Of a DNA stretch of 52,524 nt, positions 1 to 10,640 are shown piece after piece (the first letter of the stretch is position 1; every line of letters starts with the position of its first letter). The stretch is from assembly GCA_002085115.1 (NCBI GenBank), contig MZGQ01000013.1, forward strand, positions 1-52,524, read 5' to 3'. Made by a program: the position numbers and the translations under genes. The stretch is from Desulfococcus sp. 4484_241 (GTDB lineage Bacteria > Desulfobacterota > Desulfobacteria > Desulfobacterales > Desulfosudaceae). The notes below the pieces were generated by a model that saw only the letters and a list, made by a program, of their open reading frames with translations, was not told the DNA's origin and ran no database searches.

Positions 1-1
1 T

Positions 2-357
2 GATAACATTGGCCCCGGCAATAAAGCCTACCGAAACCGTCCCGGAACCGGACACGGAAAGACCCACAGACCGGATGGTGGAATCGTCTTCAGCCAGAAG
101 GCCACTATCAGCGCCGGCCGTTACCACCGAGCTGCCGGTAATCGAGGCGTCCACCCTGTTGGTTATGACATTGCCGAAACCCGTGGCATCGACCGCCACT
201 GTGCCGGAACCGCCCACTCCGACGGTAACAGAAACAATGCTGGCTTTTGACCCGGTGTCGAGCGTCAGGCTCCCGTTTGTAGCGTTTACAGTCGAACTGT
301 CGATGGAGGTGGTAATGGTATTGGCGATGACGTTACCGGTAAAAGCGCCGTTGACGG
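2..357 (-). CDS. Giant repeat protein, distal segment (partial, leaves window)
   Basis: This is the continuation of the giant secreted protein in a third reading frame, open to the left edge so the true C-terminus is not in the window. The frame reads modules of the same kind as the main part: a strand ending in GNVIANTITTSIDSS, then VTVGVGGSGTVAVDATGFGN, then LSVSGSGTVSVGF. These are the about 55-residue Gly/Ser/Val/Ala repeats typical of the beta-strand-rich region. It connects upstream to the segment ending near position 355, but only after a frame change. Comparison with neighbouring modules suggests that about 15 residues are missing at the join. It has no start of its own and should not be treated as a separate gene. 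Confidence 0.75.
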
Positions 358-546
358 CAGATCAATGGGAGAATCCACCAGGTAGGCATTGATATTATCC
401 ATGTCCTCTTCTGATACAATCCATTCTGGAATGACGCTGGGCGCAAGGTCGGAGGCGGCCAGGGCCACATTATCGGCGGCGGTAACCGCAGAGCCGGTAA
501 TAGCCGCCTCAACGGTATTGGCAATGGTGTTGCCCATGGCCGTCAC
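356..546 (-). CDS. Giant repeat protein, short segment between two frame breaks
   Basis: A piece of the giant repeat protein in yet another frame. It begins with a module end (MGNTIANTVEAAITGSAV) and continues with a linker containing SDLAPSVIPEWIVSEEDMDN. That linker parallels the SDIAPAIIPSMGLPPG linker inside the main segment, so both come from the same repeat architecture. The reading frame degrades after about position 357, where the sequence makes sense only in the frame of the next segment. Upstream it joins the main segment near position 550, again out of frame and apparently lacking part of one module. Whether the breaks are biological or assembly errors cannot be decided from one sequence. 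Confidence 0.7.
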
Positions 547-3500
547 CTGAACGGAATCATCGAGGTAATGCTGTTGGTAATGACGTTGGCGGACAGGGCC
601 ACACCCACAGCCGTGGACCCACTTCCGGATACACCGATACCAAAGGCGTCGATACTGGAGGAATCATCGGCCGTAATCGACAACGGGCCACCGGTGTCCA
701 CAGTGGAAGCTATGGTTACGCCATCCACCACATCGCCATTTTCGTCAAAGGTCCGGTCATTGATGGATGCTTCCGTGTGGTTGGTTATAACATTTGCGGC
801 AAGGCTGACCTGAACGGCAGTAGATCCCGAAGCAGCCACGCCGCCGGCAAAACTGTAAATGATGGAACTGTTCTGAGCCTCCACGACCATGGCCGCGCCA
901 CTGGAAACCGCCGAACCGGCTACCTGTGCCGTGACCGAGTTGGTAACCACGTTGGCGCCGATCAGGGCAGACACTGCCGTACTGCCCGAGGCGGCCACGC
1001 CGATGGCAAGGGACCTAATGGAGGACTGGTCATAGGCCCTCAGGTTCAAATCGTGACCCGAAGAGACGATTGCGCCGCCCTGGATGGATGATGCCACGGT
1101 ATTGGCAATAACGTTGCCGAACCCGGTGGCCTGCACGGCCACGTTGCCGGAACCGCCAACGCCCACTGTAATGGCCATGATACCGGCCCTGGACAGGGCC
1201 GCCGCACTAACATCGGCCGCGGCGTTAAGCACGCCACCAGTGTCGGCATTAACACCGGCCAGCACGGTGGAATCATCGACCATCGTTTCAACTGTATTGG
1301 TGATAACATTACCCATAAGGGCACCGCTTACGGCCGTTTGGCCGGATCCGGCCACGCTGACCATGATGGCCAGGATGTTGCCCTGCGGATCGACAGGCGA
1401 TCCGGAGAGACTGTCGTCAAGAGTGGCCTGCTCGCCCGGCGGCAGCCCCATGGAAGGAATAATCGCCGGTGCAATATCGGATGCCAGCAGGGAAACATCT
1501 CCGCCGGCCATGACCGTAGAACCGCTTATTTCAGCAGTTACGTCATTAGCAACGGCATTGCCCAGGGCCGACACGGATACGGCCACCTTGCCGGAACCGG
1601 ATACGCCCATGCCCAGGGCACGGATGATAGACGAAGATTGTGAATCCATCGTTACAGCCGCATCCGTATTAGTCACGGCCGTACCATCCGCATTAACCCC
1701 GGCCCGGACGGTGGAATCGAAAATCCCGGTATGAATATCATTGGTTATGACATTGGCGGAAATGGCTCCGCCGCCGGCCACGGAACCTGAGCCGGCACCG
1801 CCGAAGGCGATGGCGTCAATCACCGAAGCATCGATGGCCGACAACGCCACTCCGGCATGGCCGTCCAAGACCGCGCCGTTTCTAACTTCCGCCGCAATCG
1901 TATTGTTAACAATATTGGTGGACACTCCGAACCCGGCTGCCACCTTGCCGGAACCGGCACCGCCCACGGTGACATTGTAAATGGAAGAACTGTTGGTCTC
2001 GGGCAGGTTCACCCCGTATGTCCTGAGATCGACATCGCTCAGGTCTGCCTTGGTAGCCGGCGGCGCGATGCCCGCAGCCAGGCTCACGGCCCCGCCGGTT
2101 GACATAACGGTGGAATCATCAATAGCGGCTGTAATCTCATTGCCCACGTACATTTCGGAAAGGGCCAGTCCCACCGCGGCCTTTCCGGCACCGGCAAAAC
2201 CGCCGGCCACAACTACCGCCGTGGTGGTATCGCTGGCCGTAATGTCTATATCACCGGACGTTTCCAGCGTCGATCCGCTGATGATTTCAGCGGAAACGGT
2301 ATTCATAACCACATTGGCGGAAAACGACCCGCCCAGGGCGAACTTGCTGCCGCCGGCCCCGCCCAGAGTGACGCTTGCCAGCAGCTCTTCAGCCACCGCA
2401 TCCACACCAATTGTTGAGGCTGCCGTAATCGAACTGTTTTCAACTCTGGTGCCGGCGGTATTAAATATGAGATTGACGCCAACGGCAGCACCCCCCGCCG
2501 CCCCTGTCGATCCAGCGGCGATGGCAATCCCACCGGCCAGGGCCACGCTGGTAGACCGATCTTCAGAACGAAGGGCCACGGCCCCGGCGGTAATAGCACT
2601 GTCAACGATCTCAACGCCAATGGTGTTGTCAAAAATATTAATGGCCACAGAGCCTGCAATGGCCAGCTTCTCCCCGCCGGAACCGGCCACCGCCAGGGTC
2701 ACCACGGTACCCGCTTCATGCGCAGTGGCGCTGAAGTCGCCTGTGGTGTCCACGGTTGTCCCATCCACCAGGACTGTAACGCTGTTGTTCAGGGAGTTGA
2801 CGGCAATGGCCGCACCCAACCCGCCGGTCTTACCGGCGGCAATGGCCCCGGCAAATGAATAGACGGAGGTGTTGTCTCCAGCGTCAAGGGACACGTTGCC
2901 GGCAGACGCAGCGGTGGGGGTTACATCGACCATTTCGGCCGACACGGTATTTTGCAGCAGATTGATGGAGACAGTTCCCGCGCCAGCATAGCCCTTGGCC
3001 TGCCCCGCGGAAATCCCAACAGAACCGGTTACGGCCACAATCAGCCCGTTCGCGGCGGCATCCACCGTTACGTCACCGGTGTATGTAAAATCATCCAGCC
3101 CGGAAACAAGGGCGCTGACCTCGGTTTCCGTCCAGGAAAAACTCATGGCAACACCCACACCGGCCTTACCGCCAAAGGCCACGGAACCGGCGATGGCCAC
3201 CAGATTGGTGCTGTCCGTTCCGGAAACCGTCAGGTCGGTCACCTGAACAGCACCGGTAATATCACGAAGCGCCGCTTCGGTCGTATAGGTACTGATATTA
3301 ACGGCCACGGAGCCGGCGACGCCCACGCCCTTCTGTCCCAGGCCGATACCGATACCGGCCACAACAGCCACGTTCCAGCCGCTGCGATCGGCGGTAATCG
3401 TCAAATCGTCGGCTGTCAGACTGCTGGATCCATCAATATATGCTTCTGTAGCGCCGGACAGAACATTGACCCCGAAAGCGCCACCCACGGCGGTTCCCGA

Positions 3501-6500
3501 CCCCTGACCGCTGCCCTTGGCAAAAGCCACGGCACCGGCAAAGGAGCCCAGGTCGCTGCTGTTATCCGCCTCGACAGCCAGGGAACCGCCGTTCGTTATG
3601 GCGACATCGCCCGTATTGAACATGTAAGCCCGGGCATCATCCTCGATTACGTCAACGACCACCGAACCGGAAAGACCAAAACCGGATTTGGACTGGGAAG
3701 TCTGACTGGTGGATTTTGATGTATCGCCAGCCACGTCGCCGGACAGTTTCCCCTGGTCCCTGCCCTCTGTCAAAACAGAGCGCCACTTGTCCTGCCAGGT
3801 AGCCAAAGCCTGATTGCTCGTCACACTGCCGTCCGAGCCCTGTGTGCCGCCGGTGCCCGGATTTGGTTTATCGCCATCGCCGGTATCGGCCGTTTGCTTG
3901 GAACCTTTAGTAACCCCGCCAGCCACGGAAAAACCGCCAATAAAACCGTCATTGGTGGCGGCCACCACCGCATCACCGTCAACGGTCACAGAGCCCCGAT
4001 CCGAGGCGGCAGTCTGATCGGCATCTGCAGTGTCATGCAGATCACCAATCACAGCCTGGGTGTCGCGGCTAACGATATTAACGCTTACCGAAGCGCCGAT
4101 CCCAACTGCGTCTGAAACCGCCACGCCACCAGCCACATCCACCAGGATGGTATCATCCAGCGCGTTAACCACCAGAGAGGCCTTCCCCGTCAGTCTGTGG
4201 TTACCACCTGTGGCAACGCTTGCGTCAAGGTCAACCAGATTCCCATCACTGTCCCTCAGCCGCACAACTGTACCGGACACGTCCACATAGTAGGTTGCAC
4301 CATCCGTCAGACCGCCGATGCTCGTTCCGCCCCCGTTGCTGTAAACAACGGCGTCTCCCGTCTTCAGCCCATGCCTGTCCCCAAGATCAATCTTGTTGCC
4401 GCTGACGGTGTCTGCCGGATCAAACGCCACATCAATCGCCGGAGCACTGCCCACCACGATATCGGCACCGGCGTCAATCCTGGAAATTGTTTGATTATCG
4501 AGCACATCAACGATGACAACACCGTTAAATGCAACCTTGCCACCCTGTCCGCCCGAGGCGCCGACGGCCACGTTCATGGTGCCGGTTTCAGCATCCACCA
4601 GCAAACTGTCTGCATACAGTGCGACGCCTTCCTCGATGCGGGCCGTGGTATTATTGTTATAACTGTTGATCATGACCGTGGCACCTACGGCGCCTTTCCC
4701 GTCTTCAGCCGAAGAACCAAGCAGGTCCTTGGGTTTATACCGGGCAGACAGCTTGGGCTGGATCTTGCCTTCTCCCGGCTCGGAGCTTATACCCGGCAGT
4801 TGAATGTTGCCGCCCAGATGCACGGCTTCATTCAGTGTTACGGCCTGGACAACAACATCCCGTACACCGGCACCGCTGACGTTTTGATTGATCTGTGCCC
4901 CGCTTTTGATAATAGCGTCAGCATCACCATTCAATTCTATGTAAGAAACCGCTCCTGCAACCGCCAATTTTTCCCCCGCGGCCGTGGCCTGTGTCCAGGA
5001 GTTGCCCAGCCATCCACCCATGCCGAAATCACCGCCCATGTAGGTAGTAAGCAGAGTTACAAACTGCATGCCTTTATACCTCAAGGGATTAACGGCTTCC
5101 CATAGGGTCTCGTCTGAAAAATCAACATCGGTGGCAAAATCATCAACATGTAAATCCGCCGCACCTATATACTTGTACCAGGTCCCTTTGTCGCCGTTCC
5201 CGGTGTAACTGTCGCTCACCTCGACCGTTTCACCTTCCAGAACCGTCACCCCGGTATCCTCAGTGGTATAATCAGCTTCCTGAGTCCAGACATCATAAAG
5301 ATTTCTGCCCCAGACAAACTCATAGTCATTCAGGGCGCCGGCGTACACATTTATATCATCAACGGCGTCAACCACGGCGCCGCTGTTGATGACCGCATCG
5401 GCGTCATTGTTGTAGATCCCGACGGAAACAGCGGCTGCACCTGAAAATTTGCTGTCGCTCGATCCATCTGTAGGCGTGGTATCCGGATTATTCTCCGCCG
5501 AAGCACCGGCCGTGATGTAGGGGCAGTTTGCAACAGTGCTTACCACCAGGACGGAACCGCCGGCATCAACCATGCCGTCGAAGGTGGCATCATCTCCGTC
5601 GCCGATCCTGGCAGATGACCTGTTGCTGTCAACGACGACTGCTACGGCACCGGCCACGTCAAAGGGGAATTCCTTGGATTCATCACTGATATGCAGCTTT
5701 TTCTTAAACCAGGCTACAATCTTGTCGATCCTGCCCTGAACGGGGGACATGACTTTTTTAATCAATGCAGACTGGGCCGAAGTCTTGGCATCATCTAAAA
5801 TGTCGCCCTTGGAATTGGTCCCGACTCCTGCCTGTGCCGTTGTACCTATCGTTGTGGAGGGCAGGAAAAAAAGTTTTCTGATGCTGACGTTCTCCTGCCT
5901 CATGCCGGCGGAAACGAGTACGTCACCGCCGACAACCGCATCGCCATCCAGCCAGGCATTGGTGCTGCCGTCTTCCACCGTAATCGCAACGGCAATGCCC
6001 ACGGCACCGTCTTTGCCGGCAACAGACAAAGCCGTGGTACGGTTGCGATCAACCGTTTCGGCCCGCATGGAGAGATTGCCTCCTATAGCAAGCACGGCAT
6101 CCTTGGTCACGTGTACCATGGATTCTGAGTCAATAACCGATATCGCCACGGCCGAGGCAATACCCTTAACCGCTGAAGGCGAAGCCACCACGTTCATGGT
6201 GTTGTCGGCCAACGACCGGATGGTCACATCTCCGGTCACGGTAATGTTTCCGGCAATGGTAACATCGGCCTCGGTTATCGCAACGCCTGCAGCCCCGCCA
6301 AAAAACCATGACATGGTCGGCACTGCTTTCACATTGGCATAACTGCTGGCATAAGCGGTAAAATTTTCAGCGGTAATGGCCGAACCGGCCTGAATATCGA
6401 TAGTGGCATGGGCTTCCACGTAACTGACCTTGATTTCCAGCGAAGCCAGGCTCTCCAGTGTACCCAGCGCGGTATCCAGTAAAGAGAGGGCGTCTCCTGC

Positions 6501-9500
6501 AAACCCGTCCTGGTTACTGTCGAATGTCCGGCTGGCATGGGCTGATGATAAAATCTCAACATCACCGCCCACGATCCGGGCGCCGTTTTTCATTGTAAAA
6601 CTCACGCTGGTGATATCCACATTCACGAACGGCGTCCACAGGTTGGTATAATCCGCCGCCTCAATGCTGATATCACCTTTAATGGTGCCATCGGACAGTA
6701 AAGCGGCATTGGTCTCCAGGGTAATATCACGGCCCTCGATTTTGATATCGCCGGCTGTGCCGCCGGTGTTGCTGGTAGATACGGTCACACCGCTTTCAAT
6801 TGTTACCGCGTCGGCCTTAATCTCCAGGGTGTGGCCTGCCAGAGTAATATCTCCCTGAATGACGACACTGTCGCTGCCGTCTGAATTCCGGTTCAGACTG
6901 CCGGCATCAAGCGTCAAATCGGCATCCAAGGCGCCCAGAGATTGAACGTGGATATATTCAGTCGTACCTGGTGCGTTGTATCCTGTATTGATCGTCAACG
7001 AGCCGGTCGGGTCATTGATGGTCGTTGTGGTGGTGCCGATGTCGGTTTCATCCACGATCTGAATTTGTCCGGCACCGGGACGGGAAACCGTGACGCGGTT
7101 GGCAATGGCAGGGCGAGCGTCAAACACAAAGTTTGTCACGTCAGCGCTGACAGCGGTAACCGTTTCAAAATCAGCGGCAACGGAAAGCGTATTATAGGTA
7201 CACGACCCAAGATCAAGCGAATCAGTACCGTCCCCACCCTGCAGGGTAATCCGGGAATCAAAACTGCCGGCACTTACGGCCACACTGTCATCACCATCGC
7301 CGCTGTTGAGCGTAATCTGTCCGCCGGAGCCGGGATTATCAAACGTAATGTCATCAAAGGTATCACTGCTGACAACATATGTCGTACCGCCACCGCCTGC
7401 CGCAATATCGATCGTATCCGCGCCGCTGGTCCCGTAAATTACTATATCCTCTGCATATTCCGTGTTGACGTAATCAAAAACAGCGGAACCATTGAGGCTG
7501 AGGCTTGAAGCCCCGTGGGTAACGGTCTGGGCCGTACCGGAGACACCCCGCACTTCGTAAGTTATGCGATCGGTCCCCGATTCTCCGTCAATCGTTACCG
7601 TGGCGGAAGGTGCAAAAGACGCCCCCACAGTAATGCTGTCATCTCCGGCCCCGGTATTCAGATCCAGGGCGGTGGTCGGCTCGGCCATCTCAAAATCAAC
7701 AAAGGAGTCGCTGTCGCTGACTATGGTAATCCTGCCCGTGCCGCTGTCCATGTCGACCCTTATCCCAGCGTCGCTGGTAACCGGGCTTTCCACCAAAGCG
7801 GTAATACCATCAGGCACTGTGGTGGATACAGCCGGAACTCCGGTCGGCCCGGTCACCTGAATGGTGTTGTCCCGCACAATGGCCGTGTATCCGGCGGCCT
7901 GAAGCAGGCCGACCCAGGTGGTCAGCACATCGGCCAGCACTTCATTCTCATTGGCCACAGTGTGCACATAATCCACACCGTCCACGATCAAAGTCCACTC
8001 CTGGTCCACTGCGTAGGGATCGCCTGCCAGATAAACCCTGGCTGTCCGGCTGCCTGTGTTTGAAACCGCCTTGTTGTCGGCCGTGGAGAGATCAATCACG
8101 TTCTCCATACCGATAAAACGGGTTATATCACCATCCCGCTCAATCCAGCCTGAGTCTTCACAGGCCCCGGCCAGCACAACATCCGTGTAACTGCCGTCTT
8201 CAATGCGGACTGTGTCAATAGCGCTTGAAGGCCCATATTCCTGCCCGATCAGGGAACCGGAAACCGAACCTGTGGACAATAAACTGAAGGTGTCATCATA
8301 ATCGGCATGACCGGCCAGATTCTCAAACCCGGTAAAGGTAACGGCCCGGGACGTATCGTTGCCCGTGATCGTACCGGAATTGGCGCCACCCACCACCCAG
8401 GCGTTGGACTCTTCAAATCCAGTCAAAAGGTCGCCGGTTGAACCACCGCCGACCACTTCATCGATATTGTTGATGCCCTTAACGCCGGAAGCGCTTCCGG
8501 TCAACACCGTTTCCACCGATGAACCATCCACAGTGCGCGTTTCGGTAACATCCATCTGAGAAAGATCAACGGAAACGGTCGTGGTATACGCGGAGTAGTC
8601 CAGAATAGCGGTACCGGCACCGCCGTCAATGTAAGCATTCAAATAACCCTGGTCTTCGAAAACAAAAGTATTAATCCCTGCCCCGCCGATTATATTATCG
8701 ATTCCACCCGACGCGCCCAGGATATTGGTGCCGTCGGTAACGGAAACCGTGCCGTCATCGTGGATGGTAAAGGCCAGGTCTGCTGTCACGGCCGAAAAAT
8801 CCAGGGTGTCGTTGTCTATCTCGCCGGCCGAGGTAATGGTGTAGTTGCCCCAGTTGTCCACGAAAACAAACGTATCATCAGCACTGCCGCCGATCAGGCT
8901 TTCGACATTACTGATGTCACTGAGTGTGTTTGTGCCGTCGCTAATCGACACGGCACCGGTTCCGGTGAAGGTAAAGGTCAGGGACTGGGTAACGGCCGAA
9001 AAATCCAGGGTGTCGCTGTCAACCGCTGATGGATCGGTAACCGTATCGGTATCCCAGTCGTTTAAAAAGACAAACGTATCATCCCCGGTGGTCCCGGCCA
9101 TGGTATCACCCAGGTTGGTGCCGACGACCCGTTCAATGTTACTGACACCATCCGTACCGGGCGCTGTGCCCGCTCCAAAATCCATCGTCAGGGCTGTACC
9201 CCAGTCGGAGTAGTCCAGCGTGTCAGTGCCTTCACCGGCAAGTTCCGTGATTGTGTCGGTGCCGTCGTTGGTCATGATATAAGTATCATCACCGACACCG
9301 CCGGCAAGGAGGTCATTGCCACCGCCTCCGGTAATGGTATCGGCTCCGTCGCCGCCGATGATGGTGTTTATCTCGTCGTCACCGGTCAGGGTATCGTCCC
9401 CGCTGCCGCCAACAATGGTATGGATATGGTCAATACCCGTGGTGCCGGTGGCCGTACCCCCAGCCAAATCCACTGTCACGGCGGTTGTGTAAGCCGAATA

Positions 9501-10640
9501 ATCCAGGACATTGGCACCGCCGGCACCGCCATCGATAAATCCAGCAAAATCAGCGCCGTCTTCAAAAACAAAGGTATTGTTACCGGAGCCGCCGATTACG
9601 CCTTCAATAACATCGGCGTTGTCCAGGGTATTGGTACCGTCTGTCACGGAAACCGTACCGTCTGCGTGGAAGGTAACGGTCAGGGCAGCGGCGACAGCGG
9701 AAAGGTCAAGAACGTCAATCCCGCCTTCGCCATAATCCTCTATAATATCGCTGCCCCAGCTTCCGGAGAGCTGGAACCTGTCTGCGCCGTCTCCACCGAT
9801 CAGGGTGTTGTCCTGGTTATCCCCGATCAACAGATCCGCTCCCGCACCGCCGGCGGCATCAATGATGTTGCTGAAAGTAGTGCCCGTAACCGGAGATACC
9901 AACACGGACCCATTAATCTGCGCCCCTGAGCCTGTACCAGCGATACCAAGGTCCGTAGCTGCCGTGGAATCACCCAGGTCGGAGATAATCAGATTGCCTG
10001 CGCCTCCGGCCGTATCACTGACGTCAATGCCGTTGCCGGCGCCGTTGATAACGGCACTGAGATTGGAGTTCGCATTAATGGCGTCCAATGCATCGCCGAT
10101 GGTATCAGCCCCGCCCAGGGCCACGTCTACTGTCGTCCCGTCACTAAGCGTAATCCGCAGATCATGAGCCAGCGCGCCGCCGTTCAATCTGTCCCCGGTG
10201 CCGGAACCGGCAATACCCAGGTCCGAAGCCAGAGAAGAGCCGTTCAGCGCGGTAACCGTCAGGTTGCCGGCACCCCCGGCGTAATCATAGATATCAAGGC
10301 CGTTGCCAGCATCATTGATAACGGCGGTCAGCGCCCCACCACCGGCGTTATAAATTTCCGTCATGACATCGCCCAGGGTCCCGGCCCCGGCCAGAGATAC
10401 ATCAACAGTGGAACCATCGGTAAGAGTCAGGCTAAAGTCATGGATAATTGCCGATCCTTCCAGTTTACCACCTACACCAACGCCTTCTATGCCAAGGTCC
10501 CTGGCCACCGGTGATTCAGCCAGACCGGCAATCCGAATATCGCCATCGCCGCCGGAGGCATCAAAAATGTCGATGCCGTTGCCGGCGGCATTAATTTCGG
10601 CGGTAAGGTGGGTATCAGCCGCAGTAATGGCGTCCAGCAC
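543..10640 (-). CDS. Giant RTX-like, beta-repeat secreted protein, central segment
   Basis: The main body, about 3,365 residues, of a giant extracellular protein. In order: three repeats resembling the flagellin hook IN motif (pattern DGTTVDVALGGADTIGDALDAI, then a GNGIDV-type turn); RTX-type glycine/aspartate nonapeptides such as GGDGADTITGGGGNDLLAGG near residues 420-460; several DTLDFSAV...FVF modules; a long, less repetitive region; and a distal third with at least 17 tandem modules of about 55 residues (pattern VAGSGxxxVAxxxxxNVITNTVxAxI, then an SxVxAGG turn). RTX repeats are known to bind calcium and fold after type I secretion; adhesion or biofilm function is inference. The true frame continues upstream to about 10679, where it meets the N-terminal segment out of frame, so the 10640 start is not the real one. 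No transmembrane segments are evident. Confidence 0.85.
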   Translation of the reverse strand: MLDAITAADTHLTAEINAAGNGIDIFDASGGDGDIRIAGLAESPVARDLGIEGVGVGGKLEGSAIIHDFSLTLTDGSTVDVSLAGAGTLGDVMTEIYNAGGGALTAVINDAGNGLDIYDYAGGAGNLTVTALNGSSLASDLGIAGSGTGDRLNGGALAHDLRITLSDGTTVDVALGGADTIGDALDAINANSNLSAVINGAGNGIDVSDTAGGAGNLIISDLGDSTAATDLGIAGTGSGAQINGSVLVSPVTGTTFSNIIDAAGGAGADLLIGDNQDNTLIGGDGADRFQLSGSWGSDIIEDYGEGGIDVLDLSAVAAALTVTFHADGTVSVTDGTNTLDNADVIEGVIGGSGNNTFVFEDGADFAGFIDGGAGGANVLDYSAYTTAVTVDLAGGTATGTTGIDHIHTIVGGSGDDTLTGDDEINTIIGGDGADTITGGGGNDLLAGGVGDDTYIMTNDGTDTITELAGEGTDTLDYSDWGTALTMDFGAGTAPGTDGVSNIERVVGTNLGDTMAGTTGDDTFVFLNDWDTDTVTDPSAVDSDTLDFSAVTQSLTFTFTGTGAVSISDGTNTLSDISNVESLIGGSADDTFVFVDNWGNYTITSAGEIDNDTLDFSAVTADLAFTIHDDGTVSVTDGTNILGASGGIDNIIGGAGINTFVFEDQGYLNAYIDGGAGTAILDYSAYTTTVSVDLSQMDVTETRTVDGSSVETVLTGSASGVKGINNIDEVVGGGSTGDLLTGFEESNAWVVGGANSGTITGNDTSRAVTFTGFENLAGHADYDDTFSLLSTGSVSGSLIGQEYGPSSAIDTVRIEDGSYTDVVLAGACEDSGWIERDGDITRFIGMENVIDLSTADNKAVSNTGSRTARVYLAGDPYAVDQEWTLIVDGVDYVHTVANENEVLADVLTTWVGLLQAAGYTAIVRDNTIQVTGPTGVPAVSTTVPDGITALVESPVTSDAGIRVDMDSGTGRITIVSDSDSFVDFEMAEPTTALDLNTGAGDDSITVGASFAPSATVTIDGESGTDRITYEVRGVSGTAQTVTHGASSLSLNGSAVFDYVNTEYAEDIVIYGTSGADTIDIAAGGGGTTYVVSSDTFDDITFDNPGSGGQITLNSGDGDDSVAVSAGSFDSRITLQGGDGTDSLDLGSCTYNTLSVAADFETVTAVSADVTNFVFDARPAIANRVTVSRPGAGQIQIVDETDIGTTTTTINDPTGSLTINTGYNAPGTTEYIHVQSLGALDADLTLDAGSLNRNSDGSDSVVIQGDITLAGHTLEIKADAVTIESGVTVSTSNTGGTAGDIKIEGRDITLETNAALLSDGTIKGDISIEAADYTNLWTPFVNVDITSVSFTMKNGARIVGGDVEILSSAHASRTFDSNQDGFAGDALSLLDTALGTLESLASLEIKVSYVEAHATIDIQAGSAITAENFTAYASSYANVKAVPTMSWFFGGAAGVAITEADVTIAGNITVTGDVTIRSLADNTMNVVASPSAVKGIASAVAISVIDSESMVHVTKDAVLAIGGNLSMRAETVDRNRTTALSVAGKDGAVGIAVAITVEDGSTNAWLDGDAVVGGDVLVSAGMRQENVSIRKLFFLPSTTIGTTAQAGVGTNSKGDILDDAKTSAQSALIKKVMSPVQGRIDKIVAWFKKKLHISDESKEFPFDVAGAVAVVVDSNRSSARIGDGDDATFDGMVDAGGSVLVVSTVANCPYITAGASAENNPDTTPTDGSSDSKFSGAAAVSVGIYNNDADAVINSGAVVDAVDDINVYAGALNDYEFVWGRNLYDVWTQEADYTTEDTGVTVLEGETVEVSDSYTGNGDKGTWYKYIGAADLHVDDFATDVDFSDETLWEAVNPLRYKGMQFVTLLTTYMGGDFGMGGWLGNSWTQATAAGEKLAVAGAVSYIELNGDADAIIKSGAQINQNVSGAGVRDVVVQAVTLNEAVHLGGNIQLPGISSEPGEGKIQPKLSARYKPKDLLGSSAEDGKGAVGATVMINSYNNNTTARIEEGVALYADSLLVDAETGTMNVAVGASGGQGGKVAFNGVVIVDVLDNQTISRIDAGADIVVGSAPAIDVAFDPADTVSGNKIDLGDRHGLKTGDAVVYSNGGGTSIGGLTDGATYYVDVSGTVVRLRDSDGNLVDLDASVATGGNHRLTGKASLVVNALDDTILVDVAGGVAVSDAVGIGASVSVNIVSRDTQAVIGDLHDTADADQTAASDRGSVTVDGDAVVAATNDGFIGGFSVAGGVTKGSKQTADTGDGDKPNPGTGGTQGSDGSVTSNQALATWQDKWRSVLTEGRDQGKLSGDVAGDTSKSTSQTSQSKSGFGLSGSVVVDVIEDDARAYMFNTGDVAITNGGSLAVEADNSSDLGSFAGAVAFAKGSGQGSGTAVGGAFGVNVLSGATEAYIDGSSSLTADDLTITADRSGWNVAVVAGIGIGLGQKGVGVAGSVAVNISTYTTEAALRDITGAVQVTDLTVSGTDSTNLVAIAGSVAFGGKAGVGVAMSFSWTETEVSALVSGLDDFTYTGDVTVDAAANGLIVAVTGSVGISAGQAKGYAGAGTVSINLLQNTVSAEMVDVTPTAASAGNVSLDAGDNTSVYSFAGAIAAGKTGGLGAAIAVNSLNNSVTVLVDGTTVDTTGDFSATAHEAGTVVTLAVAGSGGEKLAIAGSVAINIFDNTIGVEIVDSAITAGAVALRSEDRSTSVALAGGIAIAAGSTGAAGGAAVGVNLIFNTAGTRVENSSITAASTIGVDAVAEELLASVTLGGAGGSKFALGGSFSANVVMNTVSAEIISGSTLETSGDIDITASDTTTAVVVAGGFAGAGKAAVGLALSEMYVGNEITAAIDDSTVMSTGGAVSLAAGIAPPATKADLSDVDLRTYGVNLPETNSSSIYNVTVGGAGSGKVAAGFGVSTNIVNNTIAAEVRNGAVLDGHAGVALSAIDASVIDAIAFGGAGSGSVAGGGAISANVITNDIHTGIFDSTVRAGVNADGTAVTNTDAAVTMDSQSSSIIRALGMGVSGSGKVAVSVSALGNAVANDVTAEISGSTVMAGGDVSLLASDIAPAIIPSMGLPPGEQATLDDSLSGSPVDPQGNILAIMVSVAGSGQTAVSGALMGNVITNTVETMVDDSTVLAGVNADTGGVLNAAADVSAAALSRAGIMAITVGVGGSGNVAVQATGFGNVIANTVASSIQGGAIVSSGHDLNLRAYDQSSIRSLAIGVAASGSTAVSALIGANVVTNSVTAQVAGSAVSSGAAMVVEAQNSSIIYSFAGGVAASGSTAVQVSLAANVITNHTEASINDRTFDENGDVVDGVTIASTVDTGGPLSITADDSSSIDAFGIGVSGSGSTAVGVALSANVITNSITSMIPFR

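Noticed and set aside
568-5105. Many long plus-strand open frames (up to about 300 codons) opposite the giant protein
   Set aside because: They are antisense shadows of a GC-biased repetitive gene, have no ribosome-binding sites or family resemblance, and overlap one another.
543-10640. Regular repeats that could suggest a CRISPR array
   Set aside because: The periodicity is at protein level, units vary in sequence and length, and there are no short identical repeats with unique spacers.
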